DNA of 64,000 bases from CF-118 sp035934385 (lineage in GTDB: Bacteria > Chloroflexota > Dormibacteria > Dormibacterales > Dormibacteraceae): the NCBI GenBank assembly GCA_035934385.1, contig DASYXY010000066.1, positions 1 through 64,000 on the forward strand. Direction: 5' to 3'. Made by a program: the position numbers and the translations under genes. The notes beneath the pieces were generated by a model. It saw only the letters and a list, made by a program, of their open reading frames with translations, was not told where the DNA came from and did not search any database. This document shows, one piece after another, positions 17,302 through 25,440 of the stretch; within the stretch, counting starts at the first letter, position 1; the number at the start of each line of letters is the position of its first letter.

Positions 17302-18213
17302 GTGGTGCTCGAATACAGCCCCGGCCAGCGCACAGAGACCGCCGCGCCAGAGCACGTGGCACGCACCGTCGCCCTTTTAAGGCGCCGCGGCTACGCATTG
17401 TCGCCAGCCCGTCTCGGTGCGGTATGCGCGGGCGGAGCGCTGCCGGAGCAGGACGTGCGGCGCGCGATTGCGGCCTCGCCTGAGTTGACGATCGTTCACG
17501 ACCTCGTGGTCGAACGAGACCACATGCCGCGGCTCGACGAGATTCGAGCCCGAGCGAACGGGCACGACGCTTACTCGCCCCGCTACATGGCGATGACGCG
17601 AAGGTTCGTCCGCGCACTCCTGGCCACTGCACCGTTCGTGCGCAGCGTGTGGGTCGCCGGGTCACTTGCCAGCGGCGGCTTCCGCGACTCCGACGATGTC
17701 GACCTCAACCTGGTCGTCGACGACGGCCATCGCCACCTTGCCTACCTCGTCGTGAATGCGCTCGGGCTGATCCACGCGTTGCGGCACCGCGGGAAGCCGG
17801 TCGACGACCTGACGCGACGCCCTGTCGCTCCTCGCCTGATGACCGCGAACCTGATACTCGAGACCTCGCAGCTGGCGCCGCTGGCGCGCTCCGACGAAGG
17901 GATGGCATTCGAGCTGATGGTGTCGCAGCCGATATTCGGTTTCGAGGTGTTCGAGCGGATCGTCGCTCTCAACCCCGAGCTCCAGCGGCACTTTCCCCAG
18001 CTTGCCGACAAGACGGCGCCGCTCCCGATCGATCCACGGCGGGCGAGGCTGCCGCACTGGGTTTACCCGGCGATGCTCGACGGCGCGGCTCGCGTCGCCG
18101 GCAGTGCCGCCTGGCGCTACATGCAGTGGACTCGGAGGCACCGGCCCGAGGCGCTCGCTCGCGTCGCATTCGTGCGCGAGACGATGCGTCCTTACACGCT
18201 GTTCGACTCGTGA
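17302..18213 (+). CDS. Nucleotidyltransferase-fold protein
   Basis: 303 residues. The central segment contains the Pol-beta-like nucleotidyltransferase signature: G120-S121 followed by D132-V-D134 (GSLASGGFRDSDDVDLNLV). An N-terminal winged-helix-like region and a 120-residue C-terminal helical part flank it. The GTG start has GGGAGG 5 nt upstream. The stop overlaps the next GTG by 4 bp, so it is the first gene of the glycosyltransferase operon. The acceptor of the nucleotide is not deducible; sugar-phosphate or protein are both possible. Confidence 0.8.
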   Translation: MVLEYSPGQRTETAAPEHVARTVALLRRRGYALSPARLGAVCAGGALPEQDVRRAIAASPELTIVHDLVVERDHMPRLDEIRARANGHDAYSPRYMAMTRRFVRALLATAPFVRSVWVAGSLASGGFRDSDDVDLNLVVDDGHRHLAYLVVNALGLIHALRHRGKPVDDLTRRPVAPRLMTANLILETSQLAPLARSDEGMAFELMVSQPIFGFEVFERIVALNPELQRHFPQLADKTAPLPIDPRRARLPHWVYPAMLDGAARVAGSAAWRYMQWTRRHRPEALARVAFVRETMRPYTLFDS

Positions 18214-21200
18214 CCGCGATCACGACCGGCGTGATCGTCGTGCTGGCGTCGACCAGCGTTCTGCTGCTGGCCTTCGGCGTCAACCTGCTGTTCCTCACCT
18301 GGCGCGCGACCCGCCTGCGCCCCGCGAAACACGATCCCGCCCCTCGGGGCAGCGAGCCGCTGGTCTGCGTGCAGATCCCGATCTACAACGAGCGCTACGT
18401 CGCGGCGCGTGTGATCGATGCGGTCTGCGCCATTGAGTGGCCCGCCCACCGTCTCGAGGTCCAGGTGCTCGACGACTCCGACGACGAGACGGCGTCGATC
18501 GTCGACGCGCGAGTCGCACGCTGGCGCCGGCGGGGCTATCACGTGACGCACGTGCGCAGGCAAATGCGGACGGGGTTCAAGGCCGGCGCCCTGGCGCACG
18601 GCATGATGCTCACTCAAGCGCCGTTCATTGCCATCTTCGACGCCGACTTCGTGCCTCCCGCCGACTTTCTGCGCCGCACGATGGGCGTGTTCGCTGACGG
18701 ATCGATCGGTTTCGTGCAGGCGCGCTGGGGTCACCTCGACGAGGGCTACTCCTGGTTCACGCGGCTGCAGGCGCTTGCCATCGACTTTCACTTCCTCATC
18801 GAGCAGGCGGTGCGCTCCTCGCGGGGTTACTTCACGAACTTCACGGGCACGGCCGGAGTGTGGCGCCGCGCAGCGATCGAGGATTCGGGCGGCTGGAGCG
18901 CGGCCACGCTCACCGAGGACCTGGACCTCAGCTACCGCGCGCAGCTGCGCGGCTGGAGGGCCGCTTACCTCGAGGACCTCGTGGTGCCCGAGGAGCTGCC
19001 GGTGTCGATCGACGCGTACCGCCGGCAGCAGTCGCGCTGGGCCACCGGCAGCTTCCAGGGCGCGTTCCGCCTCCTCATTCCCGTGATGCGAAGCCGCAAC
19101 CGGCTCGCCGTCAAGGTCCAGGCGGCGGTGCACCTCCTCTCGTATGGGGTCGGCCCGCTGATGCTGCTGCAGCTCGCCAGCTATCCCTGGCTGGTATTCG
19201 GTCCTGGACGATTCGCACACATCTGGCAGCTGGCCGCGATCGCTGTCTGGATCAACATCGTCGGCGCGTCGCCGTGGGTCGGGTTCATCGTCGCCCAGAC
19301 CCGTCGCGGGCGGCCGTGGTGGTCGGGAGTCCCGGCGCTCCTGTGCCAGGTGATCGGCGCCGGCATGAGCCTCACCGTCCTGCTGGCGCTGGTCCGCGCG
19401 CTCCGGGGCGGCGGAGAGTTCGTGCGCACGCCGAAGTACCAGATCGTGCAGCGAGGACAGGAGTGGCGCGACCAGGCCTACGTGCGCGCCGGCGATCCGC
19501 GGGCGCTGGGTGACGCCGTCGCCGGGCTCGGAGCGCTGGCATTGCTGACGCCGGCCATCGCTGCGCACCAGGGCCTGATCGCGCTTTACACGTGCGTGTT
19601 CGCGATCGGTTTCCTCACGGTGGCGACCATGACGGGCATCGAGTTCCTGGAGGTGATGACGCTGCGCAGGCTGGGGCTGCGCGCTCTGGGCCGCCTGCGC
19701 GCCGCTGCGCCCGCGATCGGTCTGCTGCTGGCGGCGACATTGGTCCTGCTCGCCGGGGCCCAGATGCCGCAGCCGTTCGAAGACGGATTCGGACACTGGC
19801 TCATCGCCGCGAACCTGGCGGCCACGGGCCACCTCCATGACCCGGTGTTCGGCATGGAGGACACGTGGCTGCCCGGCTACAGCTTCGTGGCCGCGGCCGT
19901 GCTCCGCGTCTTCGGGCTCTGGAATGTGGACGCTCTGCGCATCGTCGGGGTCGGCTTCGGCGTGCTCACGCTGGCGGCCGTCTATCGGCTTGCGGCCAAC
20001 CAGAGGCAGGGCCGCCTCGCGGTGGCGCTGCTCGCGCTCAACCCTGTTTTTCTCTTCACCGCGAGCACCACCGTGGTCGAGCCGTTGGTCACCGCGCTGC
20101 TCAGCGGCGCCGCCCTCGCCGCGACACGCTCGCGCTGGAAACTGGCGGCCGCGCTGGCGGCGCTCGCATGCGCAACCTCGACGAAAGCCTGGCTCTTCGT
20201 CGGAGCAGCCCTCGGTTACGGCCTGATAGAGAAGCTTGTGCTACTGCTGCGCAGGCCTCGTGTAATGCCCTCCCCATCTATGGGGAGGGCCAGGGTGGGG
20301 GGTGCAGTCCTGGCCATCCCGCTAGCAGCACTCCTGTTACTCCCGTTCGCCTCTAACTCCATCGCGCGAGGCTCCCGTGAGGTCGTCTCGGCCATCGCCC
20401 GGGGCAGCCTGTCCGGCGACCCGCTCGCCCGCACCGGCGAGCTCATCTCGAGCTTCGGCCTTGCCGCCCTGCCGCTCTTCGCCTTCGCCGCGCTCGGGCT
20501 CGTGATGGCCATCCGCGCGCGAGACCGGGCGGTGCGCCTGGTCTACACGCCTGCCATCGCGTACCTGGCCGTGGTCGTAGTCCTGGTAGCGGCAGGCACG
20601 TACACGGGCAGCCACCGCTACCTCTACCCGGCGCTTCCCTCGCTCGCGCTGCTGGCGGCGGCCGCGCTGGACCGGCAGCCGGCTGTCACGCGGCTGGCCA
20701 CCGCCGCCGCGGGCGGCCTGCTCGCCATGGCTTTCATTCCGGTGTTCGCCGGCTTCGCGGCCGCGAACAACGGGCTCATCGCCGCGGGAACGGCGGTCAG
20801 GGGCAGCCCCGGAGCACTCGTCACGGATTCGCCCGTGGCCGCGTATTACAGCGGCAAGCAACCGGCGGACATCGTTGGCTCACAGGCGATGCCCCTTGAT
20901 CGCGACCTGGCGTTGCGGTGGCTACGCGCGCGCGGCGTGAGCGAGCTGGTCGTTGAGAACATCAGCTACTACCGCGCCACCACGGTCTTTCCGGAGCTGG
21001 CGAACGGCACGCCGACCCCGCCATTTGAGCCGCTTGGCGACCAGCGTTTCTACCAGGCGCCGGAGGGCAAGCAGGTCTACGTCTACCGGACCGGTGCCGC
21101 GCTCGGCCAGCAATCGCTCGTTCCTGGCGTCACGCTGGCGATCGATCCATCACCACAGCAGGGCAAGACGTCGCCCCTCGCCAAGGGCTGCACCCTGATC

Positions 21201-21785
21201 ATCGGCGGCTTCAGCGCAGCCGGTGAGGGCATGGGCCTCGGCGTGCCGATCGTCCGCTACCCGGACGGCTGGGTCTTCCCGCGTTCGTCGACGACCGTCG
21301 ACATGTCCACGAGCAGCCAGGCTGTCTGGCAGCGCACTTTCGAGCTCGACGAGATGGGCGGCGACGCGGTGGCGGGCGGAGGCTTCGATTTCACGCCCAT
21401 CGCCAGCCGCGGCCGCATCGTCGTCACGTACACCGTCGACGCGACCGGCATCACGATCGAGGTCGAGCCCCTGCAGCTCGCTCCGGGCTACATGCAGGTG
21501 GGAATCCTGAACGAGGAGTCAGGAGCGTTCAACGACTTCGCCGACTCGTCGCAGACGCTGGTCGGCGCGCGCTTCGGCAGCTGGGTGCCGGTCAGCGGCG
21601 ACTGGGCGCGTTTGCGGTCGGGCAGTCTCGGCGTCGAATGGTCGCTGCCGTCGATCCCAGGCGCGCAGCTCTACGGAGGACGCGAGGTGATCGCCCCGAG
21701 CTTTGACTGGGCCGGCCTTGACTACATCTTCTCCGGCTCGTTCACCGGCGCCCGTTATCACATCAACGTGCAGGAGGCGAGATGA
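18210..21785 (+). CDS. Bifunctional membrane glycosyltransferase: GT2 plus GT-C fusion
   Basis: 1191 residues started at a GTG overlapping the previous stop. Residues about 1-480 are a processive-type GT2 (cellulose/glucomannan synthase-like): DDSDD near 88-92, DAD 144-146, TED 235-237, QQSRW 273-277, then C-terminal TM helices. Residues about 490-900 form a second multi-TM unit resembling GT39/ArnT-type GT-C transferases, beginning FEDGFGHWLIAANLAATG and with MEDTWLPGYSF. The last 250 residues are a soluble beta-rich domain. GT2 makes or moves a polyprenyl-linked sugar and GT-C uses it outside; coupling both in one chain is inference. A palindromic insert is encoded at about residue 690. Confidence 0.87.
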   Translation: MTAITTGVIVVLASTSVLLLAFGVNLLFLTWRATRLRPAKHDPAPRGSEPLVCVQIPIYNERYVAARVIDAVCAIEWPAHRLEVQVLDDSDDETASIVDARVARWRRRGYHVTHVRRQMRTGFKAGALAHGMMLTQAPFIAIFDADFVPPADFLRRTMGVFADGSIGFVQARWGHLDEGYSWFTRLQALAIDFHFLIEQAVRSSRGYFTNFTGTAGVWRRAAIEDSGGWSAATLTEDLDLSYRAQLRGWRAAYLEDLVVPEELPVSIDAYRRQQSRWATGSFQGAFRLLIPVMRSRNRLAVKVQAAVHLLSYGVGPLMLLQLASYPWLVFGPGRFAHIWQLAAIAVWINIVGASPWVGFIVAQTRRGRPWWSGVPALLCQVIGAGMSLTVLLALVRALRGGGEFVRTPKYQIVQRGQEWRDQAYVRAGDPRALGDAVAGLGALALLTPAIAAHQGLIALYTCVFAIGFLTVATMTGIEFLEVMTLRRLGLRALGRLRAAAPAIGLLLAATLVLLAGAQMPQPFEDGFGHWLIAANLAATGHLHDPVFGMEDTWLPGYSFVAAAVLRVFGLWNVDALRIVGVGFGVLTLAAVYRLAANQRQGRLAVALLALNPVFLFTASTTVVEPLVTALLSGAALAATRSRWKLAAALAALACATSTKAWLFVGAALGYGLIEKLVLLLRRPRVMPSPSMGRARVGGAVLAIPLAALLLLPFASNSIARGSREVVSAIARGSLSGDPLARTGELISSFGLAALPLFAFAALGLVMAIRARDRAVRLVYTPAIAYLAVVVVLVAAGTYTGSHRYLYPALPSLALLAAAALDRQPAVTRLATAAAGGLLAMAFIPVFAGFAAANNGLIAAGTAVRGSPGALVTDSPVAAYYSGKQPADIVGSQAMPLDRDLALRWLRARGVSELVVENISYYRATTVFPELANGTPTPPFEPLGDQRFYQAPEGKQVYVYRTGAALGQQSLVPGVTLAIDPSPQQGKTSPLAKGCTLIIGGFSAAGEGMGLGVPIVRYPDGWVFPRSSTTVDMSTSSQAVWQRTFELDEMGGDAVAGGGFDFTPIASRGRIVVTYTVDATGITIEVEPLQLAPGYMQVGILNEESGAFNDFADSSQTLVGARFGSWVPVSGDWARLRSGSLGVEWSLPSIPGAQLYGGREVIAPSFDWAGLDYIFSGSFTGARYHINVQEAR
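20268..20289. repeat. REP-like 10-bp inverted repeat inside the glycosyltransferase fusion gene
   Basis: Arms CCCTCCCCAT and ATGGGGAGGG are perfectly complementary with a 2-bp centre, followed by CCAGGGTGGGG. The composition is C/G-run rich, unlike the surrounding codon pattern, and it encodes a Pro/Ser/Met/Arg-rich loop between TM helices. The layout resembles intergenic REP-type palindromes but here lies in frame in a coding region. I saw no second copy in this window. Confidence 0.55.
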
Positions 21786-23116
21786 GCCCGCAGCGCGCTG
21801 ACGTCGTACTGGTCTATCCGCAGCGAGCGCCCGAGCATGGTCGGCACTGGATCATGCCGTCGCTCGGACTCATGTACCTGAGCGCGTCGCTGCGACGCGC
21901 CGGCTACTCCGTACGCCACATCGACCACACGTTCCTGGAGCGGCGCGAGGTCCTGGAACAGATCGACAGCCTGCGGCCAAGCGTGATCGGCATCTACTGC
22001 ATGATCACGATGCAGGACGAGGCGTTGTCCCTCGCGGCGCAGGTGCGCGACAGGGCGCTCACTGTGGTCGGGGGTCCCTATCCGTCGGGCGAGCCAGAGA
22101 CGTTCGTCGACAACTTCGACCTCATCGCGGTCGGCGAGGGCGAGGAGACGATCCTCGGCGTCATGGAGCACCTTCACGACCGGCGCTTTGAAGACGTGGA
22201 CGGGCTCGTATTCAAGCGCGACGGGTCCGTTGTCAGGACCGAGCCTCGCGTTCGCACCAAGGACATGAGCAACCTGCCGCTACCGTTTCGGGGCGACATC
22301 CCCAACGCGCAGTACATCGATTACTGGCGCCGCCACTGGAAGGACGCGACCACGCCGCTGATGTCGACGCGCGGCTGTCCTTTCCGCTGCGACTTCTGCC
22401 ACAAGTCGGTGTTCGGCGACCTTTTCAGCGCGCGGCCCGTCGAGTCCGTGGTCGCCGAGATGCGGGAGATCGCCGAGCTCGGCTATGACCACATATGGAT
22501 GTCGGACGACCTGTTCACGCTCAACTACAAGCGGACGTTTCAGCTTGCCCAGGCCATCGAGGAGGCGCACCTGCCGCTCACGTGGGAGTGCCTCAGCCGC
22601 GTCACCCACGTCGACCGGGCCTTGTTCGACCAGATGCACCGCGCAGGCTGCAAGCGGATCTTCTTCGGCATCGAATCGGGAGACGAGAACGTGCTGAAGG
22701 AGATGAAGAAGGGCATCACGCCCGACCAGGCTCGCGCGGCCGTCGAGGCCTGCGTGGCATCGGGCATCAAGGCCGCCGGCTTCTTCATGGTGGGGTACCT
22801 CGGCGAGACCACCGACTCGCTGATCCGCAGCATCAACTTCTCGTCGAGCCTTCCGCTCGACTACGTGAGCTACACGATCGCGTACCCGCTGCCAGGCACG
22901 GGCTTTTATGACCGCGTCAAGGAGCGGAGGCAGCACGGTGAGTGGCACAAGGTGCGGCACAACCGCCTGCTGTTCAACACCGACTTCTCCGAGCACAAGC
23001 TGCGGGCCGCAATCCTGAAGGGGGCCATCCAGCACCGCCTCAACAAGATGCACATGAAGCCGGCCGCCAGAGCGTTCCAGCTCGCCACCGACCCGGTGCT
23101 ACGCGCCCTCAAGTAG
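21782..23116 (+). CDS. Cobalamin-binding-type (class B) radical SAM protein
   Basis: 444 residues. An N-terminal B12-binding Rossmann-like domain (about 8-130, with GGPYPSGEPETF and VGEGEETI) lacks the DxHxxG motif, as is usual for this class. The radical SAM core follows with cluster ligands C199, C203 and C206 in GCPFRCDFC. Relatives include BchE, HpnJ/HpnP-like and many methyltransferases or cyclases acting on lipids and glycans. The ATG overlaps the glycosyltransferase stop by 4 bp, suggesting it modifies the same lipid or glycan product. The reaction is not predictable. Confidence 0.9.
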   Translation: MSPQRADVVLVYPQRAPEHGRHWIMPSLGLMYLSASLRRAGYSVRHIDHTFLERREVLEQIDSLRPSVIGIYCMITMQDEALSLAAQVRDRALTVVGGPYPSGEPETFVDNFDLIAVGEGEETILGVMEHLHDRRFEDVDGLVFKRDGSVVRTEPRVRTKDMSNLPLPFRGDIPNAQYIDYWRRHWKDATTPLMSTRGCPFRCDFCHKSVFGDLFSARPVESVVAEMREIAELGYDHIWMSDDLFTLNYKRTFQLAQAIEEAHLPLTWECLSRVTHVDRALFDQMHRAGCKRIFFGIESGDENVLKEMKKGITPDQARAAVEACVASGIKAAGFFMVGYLGETTDSLIRSINFSSSLPLDYVSYTIAYPLPGTGFYDRVKERRQHGEWHKVRHNRLLFNTDFSEHKLRAAILKGAIQHRLNKMHMKPAARAFQLATDPVLRALK

Positions 23117-23130
23117 TCGCCGCCTGCCTG

Positions 23131-24024
23131 GTGCTGGCGGCGTGCACGAGCTCGACGCCCCCACAGCCGCACCAGACCGGCCTTGTCTTGGTGCCGATGA
23201 ACAGTGTTACGAAGCAGGCCGAGGCGTCCATCGGGTCCGACCCCGTGGCGGTGATCGTCTCCGATGACGGCGCCACCGCCTACGTCGCGGACAGCGCGCC
23301 CGGCGATGTGTACGCTGTCAGGCTTCCGCAGCTGCGCGTGAGGTGGAAGGCGCACACCGGCGGCAATCCCTTCGGCCTTCTTCTGCACGCCGGTCACCTC
23401 TTCGTGAGCCTGTTCAGCGGCGCGGCGGTGGTGGAGCTCGAACCCGCGACCGGCAGGCAGACGGCCAGCCACAAGGTCACCGCCGGGCCCGGCGTGGTGA
23501 GCCTCGACCCCAACGGAGATGTGATCGTGGCGGGCACGCACGGCGAGATCGACTATCTCGACGGCAGGTCGGTACGCGCCGGACACGGGTACGCGGTGGC
23601 GGTGGGAGGGAGCGCTCTGGACCAGATATGGACAGCCGATTACGAGCGCGCCGAGCTCGTGCGCGCAGGCGACCTGCACACTGTCGGCTTACCGATGCCG
23701 ATGTTTCCGTTCTGGCTGGCGCCCTACCTGGGCGGCTCCATTCTCGTGGCCGCCGAAGGCGCCGACGAGGACAAAGACCTCGGCGGCGTCTTCGTGTTCG
23801 ACCCGTCGACCGAGAAGTGGACGACGCTCGCGCTTGTACGCGATCCGGACCAAACCGTCTTTTACACCTACGGGGTGACCTACATAGCAGCACACGGCGA
23901 CCGCGCAGTGCTGTCGGTCTACGCGGGCGAGGTCGCGAAAATGGCGCAAGGTATCCCGGCGGTGGCACTCGCCCCCGACCCAACTTTGGACTACGTCGTC
24001 GTAGTGGCCAACGACCATGAGTAG
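23131..24024 (+). CDS. Beta-propeller (YVTN/NHL-like) lipoprotein, start uncertain
   Basis: About 297 residues of propeller-like repeats, for example SDPVAVIVSDDGATAYVADS and GNPFGLLLHAGHLFVSLF. A lipobox-like VLAACTSS is encoded at the 5' end, but the hydrophobic stretch before the Cys (codons 23113-23142) has no ATG, GTG or TTG early enough. The only earlier start in frame lies 190 bp upstream within the radical SAM gene. The GTG at 23131 would leave a signal peptide far too short. Either a rare start codon is used or a sequence error exists. The stop overlaps doxX by 8 bp. Confidence 0.7.
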   Translation: MLAACTSSTPPQPHQTGLVLVPMNSVTKQAEASIGSDPVAVIVSDDGATAYVADSAPGDVYAVRLPQLRVRWKAHTGGNPFGLLLHAGHLFVSLFSGAAVVELEPATGRQTASHKVTAGPGVVSLDPNGDVIVAGTHGEIDYLDGRSVRAGHGYAVAVGGSALDQIWTADYERAELVRAGDLHTVGLPMPMFPFWLAPYLGGSILVAAEGADEDKDLGGVFVFDPSTEKWTTLALVRDPDQTVFYTYGVTYIAAHGDRAVLSVYAGEVAKMAQGIPAVALAPDPTLDYVVVVANDHE

Positions 24025-24463
24025 GGCCGCGGCGGCCTGGCCGAGCCTCGTCCGGATCGTCGTCGCGTTCTACTGGCTCTACTTCGCCAGCCAGAAATGG
24101 ACCGGCGTCGACTGGATGCAGAGCGTGATCAAGGGCACAGCCGACGCCAACCCGATCCCGGGCCTGCATCAATTTCTCGAGACCGTCGTCGCCCCCAACT
24201 GGTTCGTGTTCGGGGTGATGCAGGGCGCCGCCGAGACGGTGGTCGGCGTGCTCCTCCTCCTCGGCATCGGCACCCGTTGGGCCGCGATCCTGGGCGTGCT
24301 GCTCGCGGCGAACCTCGCGTTTACAGTGGCGTTCGCAGTCAGCGACGATGGGTTCAGGTGGCTTTACTGGCTGGGCCTGATGGTCAACGCGCAGGTGGTG
24401 GTGTCCGGTGCGGGTCCGTTGGCGATCAGCAGGTTCAAGTGGGTACCCGCGTACTTGCGCTGA
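24017..24463 (+). CDS. DoxX/DoxD family membrane protein
   Basis: 148 residues with four predicted TM helices, starting LVRIVVAFYWLYFASQKWTG and containing GAAETVVGVLLLLGIGTRWAA, the typical DoxX layout with a KW motif after TM1. DoxX proteins occur as quinone-linked or redox-associated membrane subunits; the function in this operon is unknown. It overlaps both neighbours (8 bp upstream, 25 bp downstream). Confidence 0.82.
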   Translation: MSRAAAAWPSLVRIVVAFYWLYFASQKWTGVDWMQSVIKGTADANPIPGLHQFLETVVAPNWFVFGVMQGAAETVVGVLLLLGIGTRWAAILGVLLAANLAFTVAFAVSDDGFRWLYWLGLMVNAQVVVSGAGPLAISRFKWVPAYLR

Positions 24464-24924
24464 TCGCCGTGATGCTCTGCGCGTGCAGCTCCAGCGCGAC
24501 GTCGAAGGCGGCGGTCACACCCTCACCTGGCTGCCGGCCCGGTGCGCCGGAGGCGGGCGTCTGGCAGCCGGATCGGCTGCGTGTCCTGAAGCCGTGCCAG
24601 CAAGCCGCCGGCGTGGTCATACAGGTGATCGAGGAGCCAGACGGCGACAGACACGTGTGGCTTCACGTGGATGCCGGCTACGAGTTCCTGCTCAACTCAG
24701 AAAACCACTTCCAGGGCCAGCCCGCGCTTGTGGCCGAGATCACGCCGGACTGTCCGCTCGAGACGAACCCGCCCGACGCCAACAGCGCCGCCAGGTGTCC
24801 GGCTTCTCATCTGAAGATCCCCAGGCCGCGCGATCACATCGTCATCTTCGGGCCGTGGGTGCTTGACACCAATCACGGGTGGAACGAGATCCATCCGGTC
24901 GATTCAATCGTCCAGTTACGCTAG
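24439..24924 (+). CDS. Small secreted lipoprotein, unknown domain
   Basis: 161 residues from the GTG at 24439, which gives a short signal peptide ending LCAC (C16 lipidation candidate). The mature part has four Cys and a C-terminal segment FGPWVLDTNHGWNEIHPVDSI that looks like a conserved small beta domain with a Trp/His-rich end. I cannot name the family. The 25-bp overlap with doxX indicates co-transcription. Confidence 0.7.
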   Translation: MGTRVLALIAVMLCACSSSATSKAAVTPSPGCRPGAPEAGVWQPDRLRVLKPCQQAAGVVIQVIEEPDGDRHVWLHVDAGYEFLLNSENHFQGQPALVAEITPDCPLETNPPDANSAARCPASHLKIPRPRDHIVIFGPWVLDTNHGWNEIHPVDSIVQLR

Positions 24925-24928
24925 TCGC

Positions 24929-25363
24929 GTGGGATTCGACGCTGAGGGCTACGGGTTTCCAGAACACGACCGGACGCTTGCTCGGCTGATCGCTGACATC
25001 CGAGTGATGGGGCCCGCCGGCGTCGAGCGCGCCGCGCAGGGCTGGGACGATTCCGCAGGTGGTGGCAAGCACGCCGCATATCGCGACGCCGAGCGCGCCG
25101 CGACTCATGCGATCGAGCAGAACGACCGTGGTCCCGCTTGGGACGCGCTGCGCAGCTCGCTGTTCGGAATGACCGAGTCGGGGCAGGCGCTCATCTCGTG
25201 GAAGGCCGAACACGGCGACACGGGTCACAAGGCGGAAGACGCGGCTTTCGGCGCAGCGCTCGCGCTGGTGTCGAGCGACCTCATCACCCACCGCCAGTTC
25301 GAGACACTGGTGCGGCCGATGGGCGAGGCGCTTCCGTGGCTCCTGCCCGAGGTGCCCACCTAA
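24929..25363 (+). CDS. Hypothetical protein, 144 aa
   Basis: Soluble, mainly helical, without signal peptide or recognisable motif. Start chosen at GTG 24929 because TACGCT lies 6 nt upstream, the leaderless pattern seen elsewhere in this window. Longer in-frame starts would overlap the lipoprotein gene. It could have its own promoter and need not belong to the preceding operon. Confidence 0.6.
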   Translation: MGFDAEGYGFPEHDRTLARLIADIRVMGPAGVERAAQGWDDSAGGGKHAAYRDAERAATHAIEQNDRGPAWDALRSSLFGMTESGQALISWKAEHGDTGHKAEDAAFGAALALVSSDLITHRQFETLVRPMGEALPWLLPEVPT

Positions 25364-25381
25364 GGCCCGGTTGCAAAAACC

Positions 25382-25413
25382 CCGCCGCTGATCTTGAATT
25401 GACGTAGCGGCGG
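25382..25413. promoter_or_regulatory. Inverted repeat upstream of the lactate permease gene
   Basis: CCGCCGCT (25382-25389) and AGCGGCGG (25406-25413) are perfect 8-bp arms around a 16-nt AT-richer centre containing TTGAATTGACG. It ends 27 bp before the permease ATG. No T-run follows, so an operator is more likely than a terminator. Confidence 0.4.
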
Positions 25414-25440
25414 TCCAGTCTGTAAGCCGGGGGTGCGGAA

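Noticed and set aside
20268..20289. Hairpin as an intrinsic terminator
   Set aside because: It lies in the middle of a continuous coding frame and is followed by GC-rich sequence without a T-run.
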